In this document: positions 7,173 through 14,972 of the stretch, piece after piece
Position numbering within the stretch: position 1 is the stretch's first letter
Layout of the letters: every line of letters starts with the position of its first letter
DNA from: an uncultured Collinsella sp.
GTDB taxonomy: Bacteria; Actinomycetota; Coriobacteriia; Coriobacteriales; Coriobacteriaceae
DNA: 48,956 bases
Direction of reading: 5' to 3'
Assembly: GCA_900541025.1 (NCBI GenBank)
Contig: UQIL01000019.1
Coordinates: forward strand, 1 to 48,956
The notes under the pieces: model-generated
Seen by the model: only the letters and a program-made list of their open reading frames with translations
Database searches by the model: none
What the model was told of the DNA's origin: nothing
Position numbers and translations under genes: made by a program

Positions 7173-7614
7173 GCCGATTTTGGACGCAAAGGGTCGTCGC
7201 CGTTGCAAGACAATCGCCTTCCGCATGTCACCTGAAGAGGCAGTCCTGCTCGACCTCCACGTTGCTCTGAGCGGCCTGTCGAAGCAGGACTACATCACGA
7301 AATGCCTGCTTGAAGGCGCCTTTACCGTGATCGCGACCACCCGCATGCGCAAGGCGGTCAAGGAGCGCGTGGGGCCTGTCGTAGCGGAGCTCCGACGCAT
7401 CCGGCGCGCAGGAGACATGGATAACGGACTCGTCGAGTCGCTTGAGACGCTCGCTGCCTTCGCCGGCTCGTTCGCACCCGAACGCTCCCCCGTGGAGCTC
7501 GAAGACGCGCTTATCGCAAACCTTGGGATGGACGACGGCCTCCCCGACCAAAGCTCGGCCGTCGCCCAAAACCTTGAGTCCACATATAAGGAGGACCCTG
7601 CCGATGAATCTTAG
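7165..7614 (+). CDS. Ribbon-helix-helix-like accessory protein
   Basis: 149 residues. The segment KTIAFRMSPEEAVLLDLHVALSGLS (about 15-40), followed by KQDYITKCLLEG, has the strand-helix-helix pattern of small DNA-binding proteins and of MobC-like relaxosome components. The second half is helical with an acidic, disordered tail and has no family I know. It begins inside the integrase stop region and overlaps the next small gene by 11 bases, so it belongs to the integrase operon. A role in plasmid-like mobilization or gene control is an inference. Confidence 0.55.
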   Translation: MSRPILDAKGRRRCKTIAFRMSPEEAVLLDLHVALSGLSKQDYITKCLLEGAFTVIATTRMRKAVKERVGPVVAELRRIRRAGDMDNGLVESLETLAAFAGSFAPERSPVELEDALIANLGMDDGLPDQSSAVAQNLESTYKEDPADES

Positions 7615-7804
7615 CACGATGAATTCCGCCCGACGCCACGCCGTCTTACGCGACCATGGCCTCGACCATCACCTGTCGGAGGAAGAGCTGGTCGAGCGTC
7701 TACTCGAAGCGGAGCTTCGCCTCGACCGGCTCGAAGCGCTTGTCTACGCCAAGAACCACCCCGCAAATGGCCCTCGCCACCACCAGTCTCGTGAGGTGAT
7801 CTAA
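7604..7804 (+). CDS. Small helical hypothetical protein
   Basis: 66 residues from ATG 7604, chosen because AAGGAGG at 7588-7594 stands nine bases before it. The middle part, LSEEELVERLLEAELRLDRLEALVYAKN, is a strongly predicted amphipathic helix and could be a coiled coil. There is no recognised family. It overlaps the gene before by 11 bases and shares one base with the helicase start (TAATG), so it is coupled to both in the same operon. Confidence 0.6.
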   Translation: MNLSTMNSARRHAVLRDHGLDHHLSEEELVERLLEAELRLDRLEALVYAKNHPANGPRHHQSREVI

Positions 7805-9033
7805 TGGGCACGCAGAAGCACGACGATGCCCCCGAGCCGCAGCCCCCGGAGCGTCGTTCCCCGCCGACCGTCAACGAGATCGTCGAGGAGCTCAAGTCTC
7901 TTCCCCTGAACGTCGGCTACAACCGACTCGCGAACGAGCTCTTCAAGACCGGGTCCCTGCCCTGGGATGCAGGTTCGCGGGAACGCCGGTGGCGCGACAG
8001 CGACGACGCCCGGCTCTTCGCCCTCCTCCAGCAAACTATCTCGCTCCAGAAGGAGAAGTACATGCTGCTCGCATTGACCATCGTCGGTGAGGACAACGCC
8101 TATGACCCGCTCGTTACCATGCTCGACGCCCTCGCCTGGGACGGTACCCCGCGCGTCGGCACGCTTCTCAATGCCTACCTCGGTGCGGAGAGGAGCGCAT
8201 ACGTCTCGGAGGTCGAGCGCATCTTGTTCTGCGAGGGCATCGCCCGCGCCTACAGCCCGGGCTGCAAGGCCGATTACATGCCTATCCTGTGCGGTGCCGG
8301 GGGTATCGGCAAGTCCTCCTTCGCGAGGGGCCTCGCCATGCGCGACGAGTACTTCAGCGACTCAGTGATCAACCTCGGCGACGTCAGGCTCACGGGCGAG
8401 CAAAACCGGGGCAAGTGGATCATTGAGATCCCCGAGCTCAACGGCATGTCCGAGCGCTCCGTCGAGAGCGTGAAGGCCGGGATCACACGTCAGGTAGATG
8501 AGTTCCGGGGAGCCTACTGTCGACGGACGGAGGCTTTCCCCCGGCGCGTGGTCTTCATCGGCACCACGAACGAGGCCGACTTCATCCGCGAGCGGACGAG
8601 CGGCGCGAGGCGCTTCCTCCCGGTGCTCTGCGGCATCGAGCGCACGGAGAAGTCCGTCTTCGACGAGGGCTTTCCTACCGCCATCCGGCAGGCATGGGCA
8701 GAGGCCCGCACGTGGATGAAGACGGGCGACCCCCGTTTCTCGACCGTCCTCACGCCCGAGATGGAGATCGAGGCGACCGCGCAACGCAGCCGCTTCGTCG
8801 AGGAGGACCCCTGCGTGCAGAAGGTCCTCGCATACCTCCCCGCCAACACCGACCGTCCCATATGCACGTTCGAGATTCTCGACAAGGCCCTCCATCTCGA
8901 GAAGACCAAGGCCAACTGCAAGATGGTCGGCCGCATCCTGTCATCGCAGTGCCCGGGATGGGTCCCGGGCAACAAGCGCCTCTGTCCCCCGTACGGCAAG
9001 CAGCGCTGCTGGGTGTACCGGGAGACGGATTAG
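7804..9033 (+). CDS. VapE-family (virulence-associated E) P-loop helicase-like protein
   Basis: 409 residues. The body (about 95-330) resembles the VapE domain found in phage and island replication proteins: DALAWDGTPRVGTLL, a Walker A GAGGIGKS at 164-171, KWIIEIPELNGM as Walker B region (about 204-214), a sensor FIGTTNEADFIRERTSGARRFLPV near 258-280. The C-terminal 100 residues look like a winged-helix DNA-binding end. The N-terminal 90 residues hold a short replicative linker, with no primase motif visible. VapE proteins act as superfamily 3-like helicases in island DNA replication, so element B may replicate after excision. It is the last gene of the integrase operon before a repeat-rich gap. 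Confidence 0.8.
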   Translation: MGTQKHDDAPEPQPPERRSPPTVNEIVEELKSLPLNVGYNRLANELFKTGSLPWDAGSRERRWRDSDDARLFALLQQTISLQKEKYMLLALTIVGEDNAYDPLVTMLDALAWDGTPRVGTLLNAYLGAERSAYVSEVERILFCEGIARAYSPGCKADYMPILCGAGGIGKSSFARGLAMRDEYFSDSVINLGDVRLTGEQNRGKWIIEIPELNGMSERSVESVKAGITRQVDEFRGAYCRRTEAFPRRVVFIGTTNEADFIRERTSGARRFLPVLCGIERTEKSVFDEGFPTAIRQAWAEARTWMKTGDPRFSTVLTPEMEIEATAQRSRFVEEDPCVQKVLAYLPANTDRPICTFEILDKALHLEKTKANCKMVGRILSSQCPGWVPGNKRLCPPYGKQRCWVYRETD

Positions 9034-9044
9034 GGCCGACGAGG

Positions 9045-9163
9045 GTGCCGCAGCATTCCGTTGCGGCACCTCGCTTGCCGCCCCTCACCTGCAAAGTCTC
9101 TCGATGGTGCCAAAGGTGCCATTGGTCAAGAAACTCTTTCCTGTTCTTTGGCACCTTCGGCAC
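9045..9163. repeat. GGTGCC-rich inverted repeats downstream of the helicase gene
   Basis: GGTGCCGCA (about 9048-9056) is inverted as TGCGGCACC shortly after. Then GTGCCAAAGGTGCC (9107-9120) is inverted with one mismatch at 9150-9163. The repeated unit GGTGCC/GGCACC recurs at least five times in about 120 bases. It could act as a terminator for the upstream operon or as binding sites (replication or transfer origin) for element proteins. Confidence 0.4.
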
Positions 9164-9253
9164 TGCAACGTTTCGCCGCAGCTAGAAGCGTCACCAACGA
9201 AGAAGCTCAAATGAATCGCCGGTACCCATACGGCACCGGCAGAGAGGAAAACC

Positions 9254-9742
9254 ATGATGGTACTTGTCAAGAAAACCAAATCGCGTCTCGCCGATCTCCT
9301 CGGGACGATCCCCGAGCACAAGGACGACGCCGTCGGCTCCGTGCTCACCCATCTGCTGGAGTCAGATCCCGACCTGGGCTTCGCACGAGCGGCGCGAGCC
9401 AACGAGCGCCCGGGCTTTACGCGCATCGTCCGCGCGGGGATCGCCTACTACGCGAAGCCGGAGTACAAGGTCCTGAACCCGTTCAAGGAAGGCGGGAACG
9501 GCGTCTACTTCGTCAAGGGCTGCAACGACGACCCGACCGGCATCTTCTTCACCGATGCCTATCGCGTCAACGATGCAGAATACGGCGACGCCATCGAGGC
9601 CTACCTCTTCGCCTACGGCATCCCCCGCGATGACCTTGCCATGATGCCCGTCACCTTCTGGCCCAAGACCTACGAGCGCACGCCCGAGAACATCGCCGCC
9701 CTCCGCGCTGTCGGCGCGCCCCTCCCGAACGAGGGACTCTAA
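9254..9742 (+). CDS. Hypothetical protein of element B
   Basis: 162 residues, no signal peptide or membrane segment and no family that I recognise. Mixed composition with blocks GFARAARANERPGFTRIVRAG, KPEYKVLNPFKEGGNGVYFVKGC and YRVNDAEYGDAIEAYLFAYGIPRDDL; it looks like a compact soluble alpha/beta protein. It has a GAGAGG-type RBS, lies 219 bases after the helicase and just before the mobilization genes, with only one base before the next start. It may be an accessory of mobilization or replication; I cannot say more. Confidence 0.6.
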   Translation: MMVLVKKTKSRLADLLGTIPEHKDDAVGSVLTHLLESDPDLGFARAARANERPGFTRIVRAGIAYYAKPEYKVLNPFKEGGNGVYFVKGCNDDPTGIFFTDAYRVNDAEYGDAIEAYLFAYGIPRDDLAMMPVTFWPKTYERTPENIAALRAVGAPLPNEGL

Positions 9743-9743
9743 G

Positions 9744-10208
9744 ATGGCCATCGGAAAAGACGGGTCGAAGGTCATGAGCCTCCGACTCCCTGACAAGGCG
9801 TATCGCCGCCTCCACGCCTACGGGGTTTCCAAGGATCTTAGCGACAGCGCAGCCGCCCGCGAGCTCATCACTGCCGGACTCGCCTCCGACGGCCTGACGC
9901 TCTACTCCACCGAGCTCGGAACCTATCTGCGCGGCGTCATGCAGCCGCTGCTGGAGCAGCTCGACCGCACGCTCGGCGAGCGCAACGCCGAGCAGGAGGA
10001 CCGCATCGCGCGCGTCGTGCACCGCGCCACGCGCGCCTCGATCGTCGCGGCAATCGCCGCCGTCGAAATCGAGAAGGGCACGTTCGAGGGTCTGAATAGC
10101 GTGAGCGCCTCGGACATCTACGCCGCCTACGACAAGCAGGCCGGCCTCATGCAGCGCGGCATGACGCTCTCGGAGGCGAGGGAGCGCCTAGCCGATGGCA
10201 AGTCGTAG
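9744..10208 (+). CDS. Mobilization accessory protein, MobC-like
   Basis: 154 residues. The start KVMSLRLPDKAYRRLHAYGVSKD, then LSDSAAARELITAGL, fits a ribbon-helix-helix DNA-binding domain, and a long helical region follows (about 65-125). It directly precedes and overlaps by 14 bases a relaxase gene, the usual place of the oriT-binding accessory protein (MobC/relaxosome). The RBS GAGGGA overlaps the end of the previous gene. The family name rests on domain shape and position. Confidence 0.65.
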   Translation: MAIGKDGSKVMSLRLPDKAYRRLHAYGVSKDLSDSAAARELITAGLASDGLTLYSTELGTYLRGVMQPLLEQLDRTLGERNAEQEDRIARVVHRATRASIVAAIAAVEIEKGTFEGLNSVSASDIYAAYDKQAGLMQRGMTLSEARERLADGKS

Positions 10209-11553
10209 CAGCCTCGTCGTGAACGCCCGCGTGCACCTCCCCGGTTCGCGCGGGCGTTCCGCAGTCATCACCAACAACATCGAATACGTCGCCACGCGCG
10301 AGGGGGCCGACAAGTCAGCCACCGTCGACGACCTCAGGCGCTCCGAGCTCGCAGAGAGGATGGGGCTCGTCGGCTACTGCGCCGAGAGGCCCGGATCGAC
10401 CGCGCTCTTCGACCAGAACGGGGCCGTCCAGCTCCGCACGGCCCGCAGGGAGCTCGAAAAGGCCGACGGCGCGATTGCCACCGTCGTTCTCAGCGTCCGC
10501 AGGGACGAGGCGCGCGAGCTCGACCTCGCGTGCAAGGAGGACTGGCAGCGCTTCTGCCGACGAAACCTCTCGCCGGCACTTGCCGAGGCAATGGGCATCC
10601 CCGAGTCAAGCGTCCGCTGGGTAGCCGCCGAGCACGAGAACCACCCGAGCTCCAAGCACGTGCACGTTATTGCGTGGTCGTCCGATGGCTCGTTCGATTC
10701 GCTCATGGCCCGCAACAGGCTCGACCGGGCAAGAAACGCGCTCACCGACGCGGCCCTGACCCCGGCACTCGCGGCCGAACACGTGGCCCGCGACCTAGCG
10801 AGGTCGCGGGCGGTCGACGCCGTCCGCCATATCCCCGCCGATGAGATTGGCATCGCGCTACCTGCGGACGGCCGCATCTCCTACGCGCACCTCCGCCGCT
10901 GGCACCCAGATGTCGCCAAGGCCGTCGATGCCGCAAACGCGGAAGCGGGGTCGAGGCACCCTGAAATCAAGGAGGCGGGCGCAGCTTACCGCAAGTCCGT
11001 GGAGCGCTGCGCCGACCTCAAGGGGCTCGAAGGCGTTGCGCGGGACCGCTACGTGAACGACGCCATGCACGAGCTACGCACGCGCCAGGGCAACGCCCTA
11101 CTGAGGGTCATCGCACCCGACCGGGCAACGGACCCCGAAAGGGAACCGATAAGGTCCGCAAAGCCGGACGACGGGCCCGCAACGGAGCGCAAGCGCATGA
11201 GGCCGCTCGTCGGCGAAGTCCGCGCCTGCGTCACCGGAAAAGACCTGGAGAGGGCGCGAGAAGCCGTCCGCGAGCGCAGGCCCATCCCGGAGAGATGCCT
11301 CCGGTCGTGCCCGTCCTACGCGCTTTCCATGGCAAAAGCCCCCGTTGCTGTGGGCAGTGCCCTTGCCAAAACGCTCGCGTCCGCAACAGAGGGTCCCAAA
11401 GGCAAAAAGGACCTGTCAGACGAAGTCGGCCAGAAGGCCGAGCGCGCGCTCGCGAGGGCGCTCGCAGCCGCCGTATCGGCCGCGATCAGGGGCGATGCGA
11501 CGGGCATCGTGCTCGACCCAGCGAAAACAATAGTGAAGGGAATGATTCTATGA
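10195..11553 (+). CDS. Relaxase, MobL-like
   Basis: 452 residues. The N-terminal half has the relaxase layout: N-terminal I-E-Y-V-A-T-R-E-G-A block (about 29-38), a strand TVVLSVRRDEA and the metal-binding histidine cluster HENHPSSKHVHVIAWS (H147, H150, H155, H157). The 'Y-x-A-T-R-E-G' block and histidine spacing are what I associate with MobL relaxases of Gram-positive elements. The C-terminal half is Arg/Ala-rich and helical. It would nick element DNA at oriT and pilot the strand to the coupling protein, whose gene starts within this stop codon (ATGA). The nicking tyrosine cannot be fixed without alignment. Confidence 0.75.
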   Translation: MASRSSLVVNARVHLPGSRGRSAVITNNIEYVATREGADKSATVDDLRRSELAERMGLVGYCAERPGSTALFDQNGAVQLRTARRELEKADGAIATVVLSVRRDEARELDLACKEDWQRFCRRNLSPALAEAMGIPESSVRWVAAEHENHPSSKHVHVIAWSSDGSFDSLMARNRLDRARNALTDAALTPALAAEHVARDLARSRAVDAVRHIPADEIGIALPADGRISYAHLRRWHPDVAKAVDAANAEAGSRHPEIKEAGAAYRKSVERCADLKGLEGVARDRYVNDAMHELRTRQGNALLRVIAPDRATDPEREPIRSAKPDDGPATERKRMRPLVGEVRACVTGKDLERAREAVRERRPIPERCLRSCPSYALSMAKAPVAVGSALAKTLASATEGPKGKKDLSDEVGQKAERALARALAAAVSAAIRGDATGIVLDPAKTIVKGMIL

Positions 11554-13490
11554 GCAAGCAGAAGAGTTTCAACGTCGACGAGGGCGCGCACCTCAAGCGC
11601 TGTGTCGCCGCCGGCGCGGTCGCTGGGACCGCGATCGTGCTCGTCCTGCTGCCGGCAGTATGGCGCTGGCTAGAAGCATGGTTCACCGGCATCGCCGCGA
11701 CGCTCAGAAGCTTCGGGGCGGCCGCGGCGCCCGAACTCCCCGATGCCATGTTCCAAAACCCGCTCGAAGTCCTACCTGAGCTAATCCAAGACGATGCTTT
11801 CCTCGTGGGATGCGCGGCAACCCTCGCTGTCTCAATGGCTGCCGGCATCTGGAGCCATCTCGACTGGTCCCGCTGGCTCCACGACGGGACCTGGGTCGGC
11901 GGACGCCGCGCGCCCGGCGCGCCCATCCACGGCGACGCGAGGCTCATCTCAGCACGCGGCGAGCTTAAGCGTAGAAGCGAGTCGTGGCAGGAGGGCGGCA
12001 AACCCTCGGGCGGCACGTTGGTCGTGGGCGAGATCGGGAGGAGCGTCAGGCTCATCGACTCGGTCCACGCCTGCATCCTCGCCGAAAGCGGCGAGGGAAA
12101 GAGCCGCCGCGTCGCCATAATGTCTGCCATGGCAAACTTCGAGCAGGGGCGTTCCCTCATCATCAACGACATCAAGGGCGAGCTCAGGGCCTTCCTTGAG
12201 CCCGTGTTCGAGAAGACGGGCACTCACCGCATCGTCGACGTGATGTTCGACGCGCCCGCATCCTCGGTTCGGTTCGATCCGCTCGAGAGGGCAAAGGAGG
12301 CCTTTAGGGCGGAGGGGACCGGCGGCTGTGCACGGGAGCTGCGTGAGCTCGCGCGCTGCATCGTGCCCGCGTCGTCGAAAGGCCAGCCGTTCTTCTACGA
12401 CGGCGCTCGGAACCTCTTCGTCGGTATCTCCCTCGCCCTCATCGAGGACGCGTCCATCCCGGAAGACGAGAAGACCGTCATGTCCGTCGCTGCCGCAATC
12501 TCGCCGTCGGGCAATCAGGGCCCGCTTGACCGCATCGCCGCCCTGGCGGCGTCTTTGCCCGCGGAAGACCCCGCGCTCCCCTTCCTCGGCGGGCTCAACG
12601 GTGAGCACGGGGGCGGGCCCGGCATCGTCTCGACCTTGAGCAACTGCCTCACCGAGTACGTCGACGGCAACGTGGCTCGGATGCTCCACGATGACGAGTG
12701 CGGCCTCGGGGGCATCGGCGAGGAGCCCACGGTGGTCTTCATCTCATCATCCTCTGCAACGGGCAACTACAAGCGACTCGTCCAGACGTTCGTTTCCCAA
12801 GCGCTCTCGGCTTTGCGCTCCTGCGCCGCGGGCCATGCCGGGCGCTGCCCCGTCGAGACCGTCCTCCTCCTCGATGAGGCGGCCTCCCTCGGCCGCAACG
12901 AGAGGATTGTCCAGGACCTGGGAGAGATGCGCTCGGAAGGCGTCCGTGTTCTCTGGTTCTGTCAGTCGCTCCTCCAGCTCCAGTCCGTCTCCGGCTACAG
13001 CCGAGAAGAGGCCGAGACGATACTCGACCTCCTCAAGGACAAGGTCGTTCTCTCCTGCTCCAACCTCGACACCGCACGCAAACTCTCGGAGTCGATGGGC
13101 TCCTACACGGCGGTCGCGCAGTCCACAAGTCGAACGAAGGGGACGAACACCGGCTCGACGGGCACGAGTGAGGGACTCGTGCGCAGGCCGCTCATCACGC
13201 CCGACGAGCTCCAGCGTTGGACCGGCCGCGAGACGGGAGCTCTCGTGATCCATGACGGCGTGCCGATGGCCTTTCCCAGCAGGGACGTTACCGAGACTTT
13301 CGTGGGGCCCATGCTCGGAATGACGTCACCCGATGCCGAACGAACACTCATGGAGCAATCGACCGCTCGCCGCAAGATCAGGAACGAAACGGCACCGAAG
13401 GTTTGGCGGGGCCCGACCGCCCCCGACGCCACGTCGACAGCGCCGACGAAGTCGAAAACGGCCGCAGGATACGTTCCCGAGGGCTTCTAG
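11550..13490 (+). CDS. VirD4/TraG-type coupling protein
   Basis: 646 residues from ATG 11550, which overlaps the relaxase stop. Two N-terminal membrane segments (about 17-38 and 84-102) are followed by the ATPase: Walker A region ILAESGEGKSRR (about 176-187), FEQGRSLIINDIKGELR (Walker B-like), FDPLERAKEA, and TVLLLDEAASLGR (about 436-448), then LWFCQSLLQLQSV and a late 'TGRETGALVIHDGVP' block. These are hallmarks of TraG/VirD4 coupling ATPases, which hand the relaxase-DNA complex to a type IV secretion channel. The first glycine of the P-loop is replaced (A-E-S-G-E-G-K-S), a small deviation. No channel genes follow; a terminator ends the operon 46 bases downstream. Confidence 0.85.
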   Translation: MSKQKSFNVDEGAHLKRCVAAGAVAGTAIVLVLLPAVWRWLEAWFTGIAATLRSFGAAAAPELPDAMFQNPLEVLPELIQDDAFLVGCAATLAVSMAAGIWSHLDWSRWLHDGTWVGGRRAPGAPIHGDARLISARGELKRRSESWQEGGKPSGGTLVVGEIGRSVRLIDSVHACILAESGEGKSRRVAIMSAMANFEQGRSLIINDIKGELRAFLEPVFEKTGTHRIVDVMFDAPASSVRFDPLERAKEAFRAEGTGGCARELRELARCIVPASSKGQPFFYDGARNLFVGISLALIEDASIPEDEKTVMSVAAAISPSGNQGPLDRIAALAASLPAEDPALPFLGGLNGEHGGGPGIVSTLSNCLTEYVDGNVARMLHDDECGLGGIGEEPTVVFISSSSATGNYKRLVQTFVSQALSALRSCAAGHAGRCPVETVLLLDEAASLGRNERIVQDLGEMRSEGVRVLWFCQSLLQLQSVSGYSREEAETILDLLKDKVVLSCSNLDTARKLSESMGSYTAVAQSTSRTKGTNTGSTGTSEGLVRRPLITPDELQRWTGRETGALVIHDGVPMAFPSRDVTETFVGPMLGMTSPDAERTLMEQSTARRKIRNETAPKVWRGPTAPDATSTAPTKSKTAAGYVPEGF

Positions 13491-13535
13491 CCGCGTAATC
13501 GCCCATATCCAGCGAAAACGCCTCGATCAACTACG

Positions 13536-13575
13536 CGCCCGCACCCGCGCACTACACGCGGGTGCGGGCGTTTTT
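13536..13575 (+). terminator. Intrinsic terminator of the mobilization operon
   Basis: A perfect 14-bp GC stem (CGCCCGCACCCGCG at 13536-13549 with its complement at 13557-13570) and a 7-base loop are followed by TTTTT. Confidence 0.92.
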
Positions 13576-13780
13576 CGTTTTAGGTGCAGGCATCTACCCG
13601 CGCTTTCGAACTCGGCTCGCCGAGTTGCGCCGTTCGCCTCCGGCGAAACGTAGTGGAGCCTTATCCTGCACCGCCGATTCGTGGCGGAAATAGAAGTCAA
13701 CAGGTCTCGCGATATTCGAATAGCATAAAGAGAAGCAGCACCGCGCATCCACAGATTTTTTCCAGCGATCCGTCACCGAG
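13576..13780. other. Gene-free stretch with two small perfect hairpins
   Basis: AACTCGGC-TC-GCCGAGTT near 13612 and TTCGCC-TCC-GGCGAA near 13636 fold within 40 bases of each other. No coding frame is supported. The paired hairpins could be a small RNA or bidirectional end structure between convergent units. Confidence 0.3.
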
Positions 13781-14011
13781 TCACCCCGTAAACAGGTCGG
13801 AATCGAAAAACTCCCTTAGAGAAACACCAAGGCCCCTTGCTATGCGCTCTATGTTCTCGATCGAGATGTTCCGTTTCCCGGTTTCGACCTCGGCAAAATA
13901 GGTTCGAGACATCTCTATCGAGTACGCAAGGGCTTCCTGGCTGTATCCAAGAGCGTTTCTCAATTCCTTGATGCGAAGTCCGACTTTCATTTTTGCATCT
14001 AGCTGAGTCAT
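13781..14011 (-). CDS. Small XRE-type regulator
   Basis: 76 residues from ATG 14011, supported by GGGAGG a few bases upstream. Nearly the whole protein is one Cro/C1 helix-turn-helix: KMKVGLRIKELRNALGYSQ, EALAYSIEMSRTYFAEVE and NISIENIERIARGLG. It lies divergent to the lipoprotein/surface-protein operon. The promoter in front of it carries tandem 15-bp repeats (14044-14073) that would be suitable binding sites. It probably controls itself and the surface operon. Confidence 0.8.
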   Translation of the reverse strand: MTQLDAKMKVGLRIKELRNALGYSQEALAYSIEMSRTYFAEVETGKRNISIENIERIARGLGVSLREFFDSDLFTG

Positions 14012-14043
14012 TGGTACCTCCCGACTGGTGGTGCCAATGATTT

Positions 14044-14082
14044 GAGTCGGACCTATATGAGTCACACCTATATAAGTGACAA
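14044..14082 (-). promoter_or_regulatory. Promoter of the small XRE gene with tandem 15-bp repeats
   Basis: On the minus strand TTGTCA (14077-14082) and CATATA (14054-14059) are 17 bases apart. The region is two head-to-tail copies of GAGTC(GG/AC)ACCTATAT at 14044-14058 and 14059-14073 (13 of 15 identical on the plus strand), covering the -10 and spacer. The arrangement suggests autoregulation. Confidence 0.5.
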
Positions 14083-14165
14083 TTTGCAATACAATGCTCA
14101 CGTGGCCCTTTTCCAGGTTGAAGGGATCGCCGTAAGTACCATCTATGAATCAAAGGAGAACTTCC

Positions 14166-14972
14166 ATGGCGATGAATGTATCCCGGCGCGGCTTTTTGGG
14201 CGCTGTCGGACTGATGTCGATTGCCGGATTGAGCGGCTTGAGCGGATGCGGACCGACGGGAGTGAAGGGAAAGACGCTCTATTACATATCGGTCTGCGAC
14301 AACGTCGCCCTCGGGAAGATGACGAATAACAAGCTGGGTTCCGAGACGACGATCACCTTCGACGACGGGGACGGCTGGCATTACGCAGGGTCGTTCGAGT
14401 CCTCGGGAACGTGGAGGCAGGAAGACGAGAACATCGTATTGAGCTCAAGCGAGCTCGGTACCCTGACGCTCAAGAAGGCCGACGATGCGGATGCCTATAT
14501 CCCCTCTGGCGACGAGGAGTACGGCGAGCGCTATTTCCTGAGCGAGGACGATGCGAAGAAGTACTACGAGGACTACACCGGCAAGGCGGTCGCCCGCGTC
14601 AAAGAGCTGCTTGAATCGCAGGAATGGGAACGCTCGAACCGGCCGGAGTCCATGGCGAGCCCCGAGGAGATCAACTTCGACAGCGGAAAGATCGCATTCA
14701 AGAAGGCGTCGTATAACCAAAAGGGCTATCTGTTCACTCAAGGTCCCAGTGATGACGAATGGGCCGCATCGGACCATTCGGGAAAGTACAGCCTCACGGT
14801 CAAAGACCAGAGGGCGAAGGATACCGACTCGACACCGCGCCCGCTCGTTTACAAGGGCGAGCTGACGGCCGATGGGACGTCGGTGGCCTATACCCTCGAG
14901 AAACGTAACGACAGCCTGGTTCTGAAGCTGGGAGAGACGATGTATGACCCGGTGTTCACGAATGGAAAATAG
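14166..14972 (+). CDS. Tat-dependent lipoprotein of unknown function
   Basis: 268 residues from ATG 14166 (AAAGGAG ten bases upstream; ATG 14145 is in frame but lacks an RBS). The N-terminus has a twin-arginine motif S-R-R-G-F-L, a hydrophobic stretch GAVGLMSIAGLSGL and a lipobox L-S-G-C, so it should be exported folded and anchored to the outer face of the membrane by the cysteine. The mature part is acidic, with repeated beta-strand-like sections (TITFDDGDGWHYAGSFESSG, SELGTLTLKKADDADAY, SLTVKDQRAKD) reminiscent of lipocalin/DUF-type sheets, but I recognise no family. It overlaps the surface-protein gene by 11 bases. Confidence 0.7.
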   Translation: MAMNVSRRGFLGAVGLMSIAGLSGLSGCGPTGVKGKTLYYISVCDNVALGKMTNNKLGSETTITFDDGDGWHYAGSFESSGTWRQEDENIVLSSSELGTLTLKKADDADAYIPSGDEEYGERYFLSEDDAKKYYEDYTGKAVARVKELLESQEWERSNRPESMASPEEINFDSGKIAFKKASYNQKGYLFTQGPSDDEWAASDHSGKYSLTVKDQRAKDTDSTPRPLVYKGELTADGTSVAYTLEKRNDSLVLKLGETMYDPVFTNGK

